Shown: positions 35,499 to 44,740, counted from the stretch's first letter. The stretch: DNA of 64,000 bases from Asaia bogorensis (GCA_945889625.1 CAMDCE010000001.1:186001-250000); one strand, 5' to 3'. Notes: generated by a model from the letters alone, not told the origin. Numbers and translations are program-made.

Positions 35499-35897
35499 AT
35501 GAAGGGAAGTTGCCTGTGCGGCGCCGTCACATACGAGGTCGGCCCCTACGACATGAAGATCGGCCTTTGCTCCTGCCGGACGTGCCGCAAGACCCATGCC
35601 GCGCCATTCGTCGCGACGGCCCGTGTCCAGCGCGATAATTTCCGCTGGCTGTCGGGCGAGGACAAATTGCGGGCTTTCGAATCCTCACCCGGCAAGAACC
35701 GTCACTTCTGCACGGTCTGTGGCAGCCACTTGATCGCCGAGCACCCCGGCGAGCCGCACGTCATCCTGAGGGTTGCCTCGCTGGACGACGATCCGGGCGC
35801 CCGGCCGCTCATTCATATCTGGCGCAGCCACGAGGTGCCGTGGTGCGTCTCCGGGCCCGAGGTGAAGAGTTTTGCCGAATGGCATCCGGGGCGGTGA
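35499..35897 (+). CDS. GFA-family zinc protein (glutathione-dependent formaldehyde-activating-like)
   Basis: A 132-residue zinc-binding protein with the cysteine sets CLCGAVTYEV, CSCRTCRK and FCTVCGSHL, the signature of the GFA/CENP-V fold. The family is named after a formaldehyde-activating protein but most members have unknown roles. The ATG at 35499 follows GGGAG. The GMC oxidoreductase begins 16 bp after it, so the two are likely one operon. Confidence 0.87.
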   Translation: MKGSCLCGAVTYEVGPYDMKIGLCSCRTCRKTHAAPFVATARVQRDNFRWLSGEDKLRAFESSPGKNRHFCTVCGSHLIAEHPGEPHVILRVASLDDDPGARPLIHIWRSHEVPWCVSGPEVKSFAEWHPGR

Positions 35898-35913
35898 TCG
35901 TGGGGACCCTGCA

Positions 35914-37545
35914 ATGACCGCGGACGCGCCCACCCGTCTCGAGGGAGATTTCGACTATATCGTCGTCGGCGCCGGCTCGGCCGGCTGTGTCATGGCCAAC
36001 CGGCTTTCGGCCGATCCCACGTCGCGGGTGCTGGTGCTCGAAGCGGGCGGCCGCGACAACTGGATCTGGTTCCACATTCCGGTCGGCTATCTCTTCGCCA
36101 TCGGCAATCCGCGATCGGACTGGATGTTCCAGACCGAGAAGGAACCGGGCCTCAACGGCCGCAGCCTCGCCTATCCACGCGGCAAGGTGATCGGCGGCTG
36201 CTCGTCGATCAACGCCATGATCTCGATGCGCGGCCAGGCCCAGGACTACGATCATTGGCGGCAGCTCGGCCTTTCCGGCTGGGGCTGGGATGACGTGCTC
36301 CCGGTCTTCAAGCGGCTCGACGATCATTTTCTCGGCGATACCGAACATCACGGCGCCGGTGGCGAGTGGCGCGTCGAGCAGTCGCGCGTGAAATGGGACG
36401 TGCTGAACGCCGTCGAGAAAGCGGCGACCGAGATGGGCATCCCGGTGACGCCCGACTTCAACACCGGCGACAATTTTGGCGTCGGCTACTTCCATGTGAA
36501 CCAGAAGCGCGGCGTGCGCTGGTCGTCGGCGCGCGCCTTCCTGAAGCCCGTGCTCGGCCGGCCCAATCTGCGGCTGGAGACCGGCGTGCTGGTCGAGAAG
36601 CTCGTCTTCGAGGGCAAGCGCTGTATCGGCGTGCGGTTCCGGCAGAACGGGCGGCTGGTCGAGGCGCGGGCCAGAGGCGAGGTCATCCTGTCGGCGGGCG
36701 CCGTAGGCTCACCGCAGATCCTGCAGCTCTCCGGCGTTGGCCCGGCCGACTGGCTGGGCGGGCACGACATCGCCGTGGTGCTGGACAAGCCGGGTGTCGG
36801 TCGCAACCTGCAGGATCATCTGCAGCAACGGGCGATCTTCAAGGTGAGCGGCGTCAAGACGCTGAACGAGACCTACCACTCGCTGGTCCGTCGCGCCCTG
36901 ATGGGCGCCGAATATGCCCTGTTCCAGACCGGACCGCTGACCATGGCGCCATCGCAAATGGGCATCTTCACCAAATCGTCGCCCGACCAGGACCGGACCA
37001 ACATCGAGTTCCACATCCAGCCGCTGTCGCTCGACAAATTCGGCGAGCCCTTGCATCGCTTTCCGGCCATCACGGTGAGCGCCTGCAACCTGCGGCCGAC
37101 GTCGCGCGGAACGATCCGGCTGCGCTCGGGCGATCCGTCCGCCAAGCCGGTCATCGCGCCCAACTATCTCTCCACGCCCGAGGACCGGCGCGTCGCGGCC
37201 GATGCGATCCGCGTCACGCGTCGGCTGATGAAGCAGCCCGCGCTGCAGGCCTATCATCCCGACGAATACCTGCCGGGTCCGGGCGCCGGCGACGATGATG
37301 CTGCTCTCGCCAAGGCTGCCGGCGACATCGGCACCACGATCTTTCACCCCGTGGGCACGGCCAAGATGGGCCTTCCGTCCGATCCGACAGCGGTGGTGGA
37401 TGAGCGGCTTCGCGTCATGGGCCTCGCGGGTCTGCGGGTGGTCGACGCCTCGGTGATGCCCACGATCACCTCGGGCAACACCAACACGCCGACCATCATG
37501 ATCGCCGACAAGGCGGCGCGGATGGTCATCGAGGATGGCCGCTAG
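35914..37545 (+). CDS. GMC-family FAD oxidoreductase (choline/alcohol dehydrogenase-like)
   Basis: A 543-residue flavoprotein that should oxidise an alcohol. The FAD loop is YIVVGAGSAGCVMANRL, GMC signature 1 is YPRGKVIGGCSSINAM, signature 2 is GAVGSPQILQLSGVGP, and the active-site pair is the histidine in FHPVGTAKMG and the asparagine in TSGNTNTP. The electron acceptor and substrate are unknown. The start at 35914 is the one nearest the FAD domain, consistent with the family. Confidence 0.9.
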   Translation: MTADAPTRLEGDFDYIVVGAGSAGCVMANRLSADPTSRVLVLEAGGRDNWIWFHIPVGYLFAIGNPRSDWMFQTEKEPGLNGRSLAYPRGKVIGGCSSINAMISMRGQAQDYDHWRQLGLSGWGWDDVLPVFKRLDDHFLGDTEHHGAGGEWRVEQSRVKWDVLNAVEKAATEMGIPVTPDFNTGDNFGVGYFHVNQKRGVRWSSARAFLKPVLGRPNLRLETGVLVEKLVFEGKRCIGVRFRQNGRLVEARARGEVILSAGAVGSPQILQLSGVGPADWLGGHDIAVVLDKPGVGRNLQDHLQQRAIFKVSGVKTLNETYHSLVRRALMGAEYALFQTGPLTMAPSQMGIFTKSSPDQDRTNIEFHIQPLSLDKFGEPLHRFPAITVSACNLRPTSRGTIRLRSGDPSAKPVIAPNYLSTPEDRRVAADAIRVTRRLMKQPALQAYHPDEYLPGPGAGDDDAALAKAAGDIGTTIFHPVGTAKMGLPSDPTAVVDERLRVMGLAGLRVVDASVMPTITSGNTNTPTIMIADKAARMVIEDGR

Positions 37546-37575
37546 AGCAGCGCCTGATCAGGTCAGATCAGTTCT

Positions 37576-37626
37576 CTTCCCCTTGGCGGACTCCGCCAAG
37601 GGGAAGTGTCGCGGTCATACCGCGAC
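37576..37626. repeat. Family A hairpin repeat, partial copy 2
   Basis: A 14-bp stem with a 3-nt loop (37576-37606) almost identical to the one at 1132-1162, followed by GTCGCGGT-cat-ACCGCGAC (37608-37626). Only half of the composite element is present. It lies between the convergent GMC and lipoprotein genes. Confidence 0.72.
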
Positions 37627-37654
37627 GATGGGGTCACTGACCTCGGACCTTGCT

Positions 37655-38290
37655 CTAGCGCTGGCTCGTGCCGGTCGGGCCGGGGAAGCGGCATCCGTCG
37701 ACCCAGGTCGGTTCGGGATCGCCGGGCGCGCGGCCGTTGGGCACCATCAGCGCGTAGTCGCCGGGCGGTACCTCGAACACCGAGACCATGGTCCAGCCCT
37801 GGTCGATCGGCAGGATGGCTGCTTCCTCGGGCGTCGCCTCGTCGGACTGGATGCCGCCGACACCGGCTTTCTCGCGAGTCAGCCTGCCCTTGGCGTCGGT
37901 CACGGTGAGCCGGCGCGGCGTCACCGTGACGTCGTCGTCGCTGCGATTGATGATCTGGTAGTCGACCATCACCAGCCCGTTGCCGCTGGCCGGCACCAGC
38001 CGGCGCCCGTCGCCGAAATCGTAGACGTCGAACCAGGCGATATCGCGCACGATCGTGACGATCCTGCCGTTCTGCACGCCGTGAGTCATGGCGGCGCAAG
38101 GTGGCGCGCGCTCGAAGGCCGCGCGCGCGTCGCGCGTCATCTTGCTTTCGCCGAACAGCGCGCCCAGGGCGAGGTTGGAGCCGACCGACGTCATCATCGA
38201 CGTGGCGATGGTGGCGGGCGCGATCGCGCAACCGCCGCAGACCACGGCCGTCGCAGCCATGATCGCGTATCGATTGGTCCGCTGTCGCAT
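37655..38290 (-). CDS. Predicted exported or lipoprotein of unknown function
   Basis: A 211-residue protein with an N-terminal signal segment and a possible lipobox ending in VVCGGC (C21), followed by a mature domain rich in β-strands. The stretch VMVDYQIINRSDDDVTV, followed by RRLTVTDAKGR, resembles immunoglobulin-like domains of DUF4352-type extracellular proteins. I do not recognise a function. No operon partner is evident; mmsA ends 66 bp upstream on the same strand. Confidence 0.7.
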   Translation of the reverse strand: MRQRTNRYAIMAATAVVCGGCAIAPATIATSMMTSVGSNLALGALFGESKMTRDARAAFERAPPCAAMTHGVQNGRIVTIVRDIAWFDVYDFGDGRRLVPASGNGLVMVDYQIINRSDDDVTVTPRRLTVTDAKGRLTREKAGVGGIQSDEATPEEAAILPIDQGWTMVSVFEVPPGDYALMVPNGRAPGDPEPTWVDGCRFPGPTGTSQR

Positions 38291-38356
38291 GACGGCCTCC
38301 GCCTGAGCCGGGGCGGAGATCGTCGGCCGCGATTGTGGAAATTCGGGGGCGGGACT

Positions 38357-39853
38357 TTAGCTCCGCGCCTTGAAGGCGAACTCGGCGCCGGCGCGGATGC
38401 CGGTCGGCCAGCGCGCGGTGATGGTCTTGAGCTTGGTGTAGAAGCGCACGCCTTCCATGCCGTAGACGCCGTGGTCGCCGAACACCGAGGATTTCCAGCC
38501 GCCGAAGCTGTGGTAGGCGACGGGCACCGGGATCGGCACGTTGATGCCGACCATGCCGATCTTGACGTTGCTGGCGAAGGCCCGCGCCGCGTCGCCGTCG
38601 CGGGTGAAGATCGCCGTGCCGTTGCCGTAGGCGTGGTCGTTCACCAGCCCGATTGCCTCGTCGAAGCTCCTGGAGCGCACGACCGAGAGCACCGGCCCGA
38701 AGATCTCGTCCTTGTAGATCGTCATGTCCTTGGTGACGTTGTCGAACAGGCAGCCGCCCATGAAGTTGCCGTTCTCGTAGCCCTGCAGCTTGAGCCCGCG
38801 ACCGTCGACCACCAGCTTGGCGCCTTCCTTCACGCCCTGGTCGACATAGCCCATCACCTTGTCCCTGTGCTGGCGCGTAACGAGAGGTCCCATCTCAGAT
38901 AGAGGATCGAGGCCGGGACCGACTTTCAGCGCCGCAACGCGCGGCGCCAGCTTGGCCATCAGCCTGTCGCCGACATCGCCCACTGCGACGGCGACCGAGA
39001 TCGCCATGCAGCGCTCGCCCGCCGCGCCGTAGCCGGCACCGATCAGCGCGTCGGTTACCTGGTCGAGGTCGGCGTCGGGCATGACCACCATGTGGTTCTT
39101 GGCGCCGCACAGCGCCTGCACGCGCTTATTCTGCTGCGTGCCGGTGTGATAGACGTACTGGCCGATCGCCGTCGAGCCGACGAAGGAGATAGCCGGCACG
39201 TCGGGGTGCTTGAGCAACGCATCGACCGCGACCTTGTCGCCGTTCAGCACCTGGAAGATGCCGGCCGGCGCGCCCGCCTCGGCGAACAGCTCGGCCAGCA
39301 GCATCGGCGCACTCGGGTCTTTCTCCGACGGCTTCAGGATGAAAGCGTTGCCGCAGGCCACCGCCATGGCGCCCATCCAGCACGGGATCATGATCGGGAA
39401 GTTGAACGGCGTGATGCCCGCCACCACGCCCATCGGCTGGCGGATCGACCAGCTGTCCATGTCCGAGGCGACCTGCTCGGTGAAGTCGCCGCGCATGTGG
39501 TGGGCGATGGCGCAGGAGAATTCCACGACCTCGAGCCCGCGCCCGACCTCGCCCTTGGCATCGTCGAAGGTCTTGCCGTGCTCGAGCGACATCAGGCGGG
39601 CAAGATCGTCGGTGCGCTTCTCGACCAGGCCCTTGAGGTTGAACATCACGCGCTGGCGGCGCAGCGGTGGGGTCGCGGCCCAGGCGAGCTGCGCCTTCCT
39701 GGCAAGCTGCACGGCCACGTCGATCTCGGCTTCCGAGGCGAAGGATACCTTGGCGGTGATTTCGCCGGTGGCGGGATTGGTGATGTCGCCGCTGCGGCCG
39801 CTCTGGCCGGTGACGATCTTGTTGCCGATGAAATGCCCGATCTTGGCGACCAT
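38357..39853 (-). CDS. mmsA: CoA-acylating methylmalonate-semialdehyde dehydrogenase
   Basis: An aldehyde dehydrogenase of 498 residues that converts methylmalonate or malonate semialdehyde to propionyl- or acetyl-CoA, in valine, inositol and β-alanine breakdown. GITPFNFPIMIPCWM and the catalytic cysteine in GAAGERCMAIS are the MmsA signatures. PSEKDPSAPM and FVGSTAIGQYVY form the NAD site; the usual general-base glutamate of other ALDHs is absent, as expected in this CoA-dependent group. Confidence 0.93.
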   Translation of the reverse strand: MVAKIGHFIGNKIVTGQSGRSGDITNPATGEITAKVSFASEAEIDVAVQLARKAQLAWAATPPLRRQRVMFNLKGLVEKRTDDLARLMSLEHGKTFDDAKGEVGRGLEVVEFSCAIAHHMRGDFTEQVASDMDSWSIRQPMGVVAGITPFNFPIMIPCWMGAMAVACGNAFILKPSEKDPSAPMLLAELFAEAGAPAGIFQVLNGDKVAVDALLKHPDVPAISFVGSTAIGQYVYHTGTQQNKRVQALCGAKNHMVVMPDADLDQVTDALIGAGYGAAGERCMAISVAVAVGDVGDRLMAKLAPRVAALKVGPGLDPLSEMGPLVTRQHRDKVMGYVDQGVKEGAKLVVDGRGLKLQGYENGNFMGGCLFDNVTKDMTIYKDEIFGPVLSVVRSRSFDEAIGLVNDHAYGNGTAIFTRDGDAARAFASNVKIGMVGINVPIPVPVAYHSFGGWKSSVFGDHGVYGMEGVRFYTKLKTITARWPTGIRAGAEFAFKARS

Positions 39854-40157
39854 CTTACCCTCCGATTAAGGCGCGATGACTTTCACTCGAATTGCGCCGT
39901 CGGCCCGGCTCGTGCACCGCTTCGCTGCGGGAGCCGGGCCGGCGGCTAAAGCAAAAGTCATCGCGCCGTAGTCGGCGTTTTAGCACGCTGTCGGGCCGGT
40001 TTCGCCACCGCCCTCCGCATTCCCGCGGTTGATCGTGTCGCCGCTGGCGCTCAGGATCGCCCTGCCGGCATGACCAACATATTCATCTCGCTGTTCAAGA
40101 CCACGACCCTGGTGCTGCAATGGAGCCGGCTGAGCGAGCGTCAGCTGCATATGGTGC
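39854..40157. other. Intergenic region with a long hairpin
   Basis: A 98-nt hairpin (39870-39967) fills the first third: the outer arm GGCGCGATGACTTT is exact, and the inner 16-bp arms (39896-39911 and 39931-39946) have one mismatch. The remainder holds a 32-codon frame (40070-40168, MTNIFISLFKTTTLVLQW start) that overlaps the next gene and has no clear ribosome site; I do not count it as a gene. Confidence 0.55.
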
Positions 40158-40865
40158 ATGGACGCTAGGGCCTTCTCCTTCGATTTCGTCTGGCCCTACA
40201 TGGGCCTGGGCGCGGCGTTGCTGCTGGGCCTGTTGCTGGCGACAGACCACCTGCGCAGCGACAAGAGTGTCTCGCGCTGGAAGGACCTGGTCTGGCTCGC
40301 CTGGGCCGGCACCTGGATCTACCTCGTCCATCAATTCGAGGAGCACGGGGTGGACGCCGAGGGTGCGCACTATGCCTTCCGCGGCTTTCTCTGTGCCCAG
40401 CTGGGCCTGGGCGACGCACGGACCTGCGTGACGCCGTACTCGTTCATCACTTCGGTGAACGTTGCGGCGGTGTGGCTGGCGGGACCGGCGGCCGCCCTGC
40501 TCGGCCGACGCTGGCCGGTGCTGGCGCTGGCCTACTACTCGGTCGTGTTCACCAACGCCTTCGCCCACATCGGCCCGGCCCTCTCACAGGGCGCCTATAA
40601 TCCCGGCGTGCTGACGGCGATCGTGCTGTTCGTGCCGCTGTCGCTGTGGGCCTTTTACGTTGCGCTGACGCGCTATCGGCTGGGTTGGCGCGCCATCGTC
40701 GCTACGGTAGTGGCGGGTGTTGCGCTGCATGCGATCCTGCTCGGTTCGCTGCTGGCCTATGTCGGGGGCTGGATCGGCGTCGTGACGCTCGACGTGATCC
40801 AGATCGTCAACCCCGCGATCGCGGGCCTGATCGTGTTTCTGCTGGCACGGAGGCGAACGGTCTAG
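40158..40865 (+). CDS. HXXEE-domain membrane protein
   Basis: A 235-residue protein with about six hydrophobic segments. The motif HQFEEH near residue 58 gives the HXXEE family its name, and later polar residues (VVFTNAFAHIG) are the other conserved part. The family is membrane-bound with unknown function, possibly an enzyme because of the invariant His/Glu set. It abuts the broken serine hydrolase gene. Confidence 0.82.
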   Translation: MDARAFSFDFVWPYMGLGAALLLGLLLATDHLRSDKSVSRWKDLVWLAWAGTWIYLVHQFEEHGVDAEGAHYAFRGFLCAQLGLGDARTCVTPYSFITSVNVAAVWLAGPAAALLGRRWPVLALAYYSVVFTNAFAHIGPALSQGAYNPGVLTAIVLFVPLSLWAFYVALTRYRLGWRAIVATVVAGVALHAILLGSLLAYVGGWIGVVTLDVIQIVNPAIAGLIVFLLARRRTV

Positions 40866-41936
40866 ATGCGCGGCTTTCTTGCTGCTGCGGCATTCCTGGT
40901 CGTTGCAGTGCCAGCCAGCGCCCAGACCGTCACCTAGGTCGAGAGTGCGTGGCGCGGCTGGATGGCAAAGGGCAACATTGCCAGCGGCGGCCTCACGGTG
41001 CTGCACAAAGGACAGGTGGTGCACGAGGCGGCAATGGGATCGTTCCGCCCCGGCGCTACGGTGCCCCTCGCCAGCCTCTCCAAGGCAGTTACGGGCGTGT
41101 GCGTTGCAACTCTCGTCGAGCGCGGCAAGCTCGGCTTCGCCACGCCGCTCAGTCAGGCGCTGGCGCGCACCTTCGCCCGGATCGGCGCGCCGGCCGATCC
41201 GCGCCTGGCCGAGGTCACGGTCGGGCAGCTCCTGGTGCATCGCGCCGGCTACGACCGCAGCGGCGAGGATCCGGAGACCGGATCGATTGCCGCCTTCTTT
41301 CGCACCACCACTGCCACCCGCACCGCTTTCGATGCCCGGCTGAAGACGTTCATCGCCAAGAAACTGCCGCTGCCGCCGGGTGAGCGCTACGCCTACACCA
41401 ACGCGACCTATCTGCTGCTCGGCGCGGTCGTCGAGGAAGCCAGCGGCCAAGACTACGAGAGCCATTGCAAGGCGGCCGTGCTGACGCTGCTCGGTGCGAC
41501 CACCGCCCAACTCGACCCGGCGTTGCGCGTGCTCTCAAGCTACGGCGGCTGGCGCATGACGCTCGGCGACTACGGCCGCTTCTACCAGGCGTTCGCGCGC
41601 GGCAACCCGGCGATCGGCCCGGTGGCGCGGCGCTGGATGATGGCGCCGGAGGGTAAGTCGGTCGGCGGCGGCGCGCACTACGGCCTCGGCACCGACGTGC
41701 GGCCGCTGGCTTCGGGTGAGGCCAATTTCTGGCACTGGGGCCGCTGGAATTTCAGGATGAGCGACGCCTTCGACGGCCCGATGGCGCTGTCCTACGCGAC
41801 CTTCGCCGTGCGCTGGGGCGCGTCGGGCGCCATTGCCGTCGTCTATATGGACCCGGGCGTCGGCGAAGGCGCCTTGCGCGGCGACCTCGACCGTGCGCTC
41901 AGCATGGCAGTCGGCGCGGTGAAACGCTGGCCTTGA
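40866..41936 (+). pseudogene. Serine hydrolase (class C β-lactamase family) interrupted by an amber codon
   Basis: An ATG directly after the previous stop codes for a signal peptide (MRGFLAAAAFLVVAVPASAQ), and the frame stays open to codon 23. There a TAG at 40935-40937 stops it. The same frame then continues for 333 codons as a serine hydrolase with SxxK as SLSK, YxN as YTN and a late HWG. Without the stop this would be a normal exported penicillin-binding-protein-like enzyme. An internal ATG at 40962 could give a cytoplasmic product without signal, which is unlikely to be functional. Either a recent nonsense mutation or a read error. Confidence 0.78.
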
Positions 41937-41941
41937 GCGTT

Positions 41942-42083
41942 CCTCCCCTTCGTGGATCCCACGAAGGGGAGGTGTCGCCGTCTTACGGCGACGGAGGGGT
42001 CATGCGCGCCATTTCGTACTTCGGACCCCTCCGCCCTCGTAAGACGAGGGCACCTCCCCTGCGCGGCATCCGCGCAGGGGAGG
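41942..42083. repeat. Family A composite hairpin repeat, copy 3 (complete)
   Basis: Four hairpins: a 14-bp outer stem, GTCGCCGT-ctt-ACGGCGAC, CCCTCGT-aag-ACGAGGG, and a second outer stem at the right end. Between them lie GGAGGGGTCATG and GACCCCTCC. It has the same layout as copy 1, but the stem tips differ while still pairing. It lies between the convergent serine hydrolase and cupin genes. Confidence 0.78.
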
Positions 42084-42087
42084 GAGA

Positions 42088-42564
42088 TCAATGCGGCGTG
42101 CCGTCCTTCCTGGTGAAGACGAACTTGCCGTCGGCGCCTGCTTTGCCATGCATGTCGATGTCGGGATAGGTGACCTCGTCGAACGGCGTGCGGTCGCCGA
42201 CGACCAGCAGTAAGACGTCCTCGGCCGTCCTGTTGACGAAGTGGTGGGCATTGCCGCCGCCCGCCGCGAAGCCCGCGCACATGCCGCGTCGCAGCACCTG
42301 CTCGCCCTCGTCGGTCTCGAGCACGACCTCGCCTGACACCACCCAGATGAACTCATCCTGCCGGGCATGTGCATGGCGTGCCGAGGATTGCGCGCCGGGC
42401 TCGATGCGTGTGAGGTTCACGCCGAAGTTGCTGAGGCCGACATGGTCGCCCAGCCGCCGGTTCCAGCGGCGGCTGTTGATCGCCTTGAATTTCTCCGGAT
42501 AGGAGGTGGCGTTGCTCTCGGCGAGGTCCTTCGGGTCGAAGGCGGGGAGGCGGGGCTTGGTCAT
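42088..42564 (-). CDS. Cupin-domain protein, ~158 residues
   Basis: A single cupin with motif 1 SSARHAHARQDEFIWVVSGE and motif 2 CAGFAAGGGNAHHFVNRT, giving the usual His/His/Glu/His set. An N-terminal helix (KAINSRRWNRRLGDHVGL) precedes the barrel. Members of this cluster are often labelled as cupins of unknown role. No neighbour suggests a substrate. Confidence 0.83.
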   Translation of the reverse strand: MTKPRLPAFDPKDLAESNATSYPEKFKAINSRRWNRRLGDHVGLSNFGVNLTRIEPGAQSSARHAHARQDEFIWVVSGEVVLETDEGEQVLRRGMCAGFAAGGGNAHHFVNRTAEDVLLLVVGDRTPFDEVTYPDIDMHGKAGADGKFVFTRKDGTPH

Positions 42565-43039
42565 GCAACGAGCCTAGCCCGCGAAGCTTTTCCCGAGGAG
42601 CGAAACCTTCTCATGCCCGCAATAGCCGCGACGGGTGGAGCGGCTTCGGTAAGGACCATAATCGTCGATCGAGACCCAGCGGCCTTATAGTGCGATCAGC
42701 CCCTGTAACTTGCCAAGGGGCGCGGTGAGGTCGATGCCGTTGGAAGAGTCTAGGGCTTGTGTGATCTTTGTACGGGCCGTGCTCACGCCGTTTAACGACC
42801 GTTTATTAAATGGCAAACGGCAGTGGCTTCGGGGGAGGGCTACCAGATCTGGTTCAGCCAACCGATCTCCGGCAGGTCGCGAAATTCGCGAGCGCTCGCG
42901 AATTTCGCGAATCGTACACGAGACCCCACGAAAGTGCCTGAACGGGCAGGCGTTTTCGGCAGAACCCCAAAATTTTCACGAGGAGATGCCACGACGCCAA
43001 CGACGATGCGGCCAGAAAGTGCGACGCTCCCTGCTCCAC
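42565..43039. other. 475-bp intergenic region, no convincing gene
   Basis: The region is AT-richer than its surroundings in 42740-42830 (GTTTATTAAATGG) and near 42960. It holds the 34-bp palindrome listed separately. Short open frames on both strands are rich in Arg and Ser and look non-coding. It may carry the promoter of the cupin gene, a repeat remnant or a small RNA; I see no promoter I would defend. Confidence 0.5.
42877..42910. repeat. 34-bp perfect palindrome without spacer
   Basis: Two exact 17-bp arms meet with no loop: TCGCGAAATTCGCGAGC and its complement. The arms themselves contain nested CGCGA blocks. It could be a protein-binding site, or a transcription hairpin formed with a small loop. 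Confidence 0.8.
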
Positions 43040-44725
43040 CTAGGCCGCGAAGGAGCGCAGCACCTCGCCCGGCCGCGCCGTGGGGTCGACGCAGAAGCCC
43101 TTCTGGTCGGCCACGCGCGTGCCGTTGATCCACACGCCATGCAGGCCGACGGCGCTGGTCGTCAGCCGCGCCGCGCCCGAGGGCAGGTCGTGGGCGCGGC
43201 GCTTGGGGCCGCGGGCGACGGTCGCGGGATCGAACAGCATCAGGTCGGCGGCGAAGCCCGGCCGCAGCAGTCCGCGGTTCTGGATGCCGAACAATTTCGC
43301 CGGCTGGCCGGTCAGGCGATGGACGGCCTGGGCGAGGTCAAGCACGCCGAGATCGCGGCTCCAATGGCCCATCAGGTGCAGGCCGAAGCCGGCATCGCAG
43401 AAGAAGGTCAGATGGGCGCCGGCGTCGCTCAGGGAAATATGGGTGTTGGGGTCGGCGAGGATTTTTCCGACCGCCTTCTCGTCATTGTGCAGGAGCTGGG
43501 CCACGAAGGCGGTGTCGAGGTTCTCCGACAGGGCGAAGTCGAGGATGAAGTCGAGCGGCTCCTTGTTGGCCTGCTGGGCGAGCTGGGCCAGCGTCGCGCC
43601 CTCCATCGCCCGGTTCTCGGGCTTGGCGACCTCGACCACGAACAGCTTGTCCCATTCGCCGTTGAACACCAGCCGGCCGCGCGCCGCGGCAATTTCCTGT
43701 TTCACCGCCGCGCGCCACGCGGTGTCGCGATAGACCTTCGCGAGCTCGGCCTCGCCGTGCGCCGCCATGGCGGGCTTCCACGACGTCATGCTCTCGAACA
43801 GGTAGGGGCTCTTGAAGGTGAAATCCATGCTGAGCGGGCAGCACGAGGTCTGTGCCACGAGCTGATGGCCGCGCGCGCGGGCTTCGTTGACCTGGGCCAG
43901 CGTCGTGAAAGCGGCATCGGGATTGGTGTTGGAATGGAAGAGGGCGGCGATCACCACCGGGCGCCCGATCTCGGCCGCCAGCCCCTCGAGGTAGGGGATC
44001 GAGGTCTTGGCGCCGCGCGTCAGCATATAGACGCCGCCACGGCTCTCGCCCATCGCCTTGACCAGCGCGCGCAGCTCCCTGTCGTCGGCCAGGCGCGAGG
44101 GCATGGGCAGGCCGCCTTCGCCGTTGTGCGCCTCCGCCGTCGAGGAGGCGAAGCCGACGGCGCCGGCCGCCATCGCCTCGCGCACGAGAGCGGCCATCCT
44201 GGCCACCTCGTCGTCGGTCGCGACGCGTTCGGTCGCTTCCTCGCCCATCACCCAGGTGCGCACCGAGGAATGGCCGGAGAAGCAGGCGACGTTGGGCCCG
44301 ACGCCAAGCCGCGCGAGCATGTCGAGATACTGCGGGAAGCTCTCGAACTCCCAGCGGATGCCGGCGCGCAGGGCGTCGAGCGACATGCCCTCGACATGCG
44401 TCAGGTGCCGCATGGTGAGGTCGCGGTCGGCCGGCCGGCAGGGCGCTATGGTGAAGCCGCAATTGCCCAGGATCGCCGTGGTGACGCCCAGCACCGGCGA
44501 GGGATCGACGAAGGGATCCCAGGTGATCTGCGCATCGTAATGGGTGTGGCCGTCGACAATGCCGGGGGCGAGCGCGAGGCCCTGCGCATCGAGCGTCTCC
44601 CTGGCCGCGCCGAGCTTGCTTCCCAGCGCTGCGACCTTGCCGGCGATGACGCCGACGTCGCCCTGCACCGACTTGGCGCCCGAGCCGTCGAAGATTTCCG
44701 CGTTCTTGATGAGCAGGTCGAACAT
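43040..44725 (-). CDS. D-aminoacylase/N-acyl-D-amino-acid deacylase-like amidohydrolase
   Basis: A 561-residue metal-dependent hydrolase of the COG3653 family. The metal ligands begin at GIVDGHTHYDAQITWDP, GNCGFTIAPC has the bridging cysteine region, and SDAGAHLTFFCDAG is the later aspartate site. It should hydrolyse an N-acyl amino acid or similar amide. It is the second gene after an EthD-domain protein, 15 bp apart. Confidence 0.87.
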   Translation of the reverse strand: MFDLLIKNAEIFDGSGAKSVQGDVGVIAGKVAALGSKLGAARETLDAQGLALAPGIVDGHTHYDAQITWDPFVDPSPVLGVTTAILGNCGFTIAPCRPADRDLTMRHLTHVEGMSLDALRAGIRWEFESFPQYLDMLARLGVGPNVACFSGHSSVRTWVMGEEATERVATDDEVARMAALVREAMAAGAVGFASSTAEAHNGEGGLPMPSRLADDRELRALVKAMGESRGGVYMLTRGAKTSIPYLEGLAAEIGRPVVIAALFHSNTNPDAAFTTLAQVNEARARGHQLVAQTSCCPLSMDFTFKSPYLFESMTSWKPAMAAHGEAELAKVYRDTAWRAAVKQEIAAARGRLVFNGEWDKLFVVEVAKPENRAMEGATLAQLAQQANKEPLDFILDFALSENLDTAFVAQLLHNDEKAVGKILADPNTHISLSDAGAHLTFFCDAGFGLHLMGHWSRDLGVLDLAQAVHRLTGQPAKLFGIQNRGLLRPGFAADLMLFDPATVARGPKRRAHDLPSGAARLTTSAVGLHGVWINGTRVADQKGFCVDPTARPGEVLRSFAA

Positions 44726-44740
44726 CCCGGGCCTCCCCTA

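Noticed and set aside
40070..40168. 32-codon frame before the HXXEE gene
   Set aside because: No ribosome site, overlap with the next gene and no recognisable features; it is more likely chance.
42854..43039. Minus-strand frame spanning the 34-bp palindrome
   Set aside because: Its residues come mostly from the palindrome and low-GC spacer; no ribosome site and no domain.
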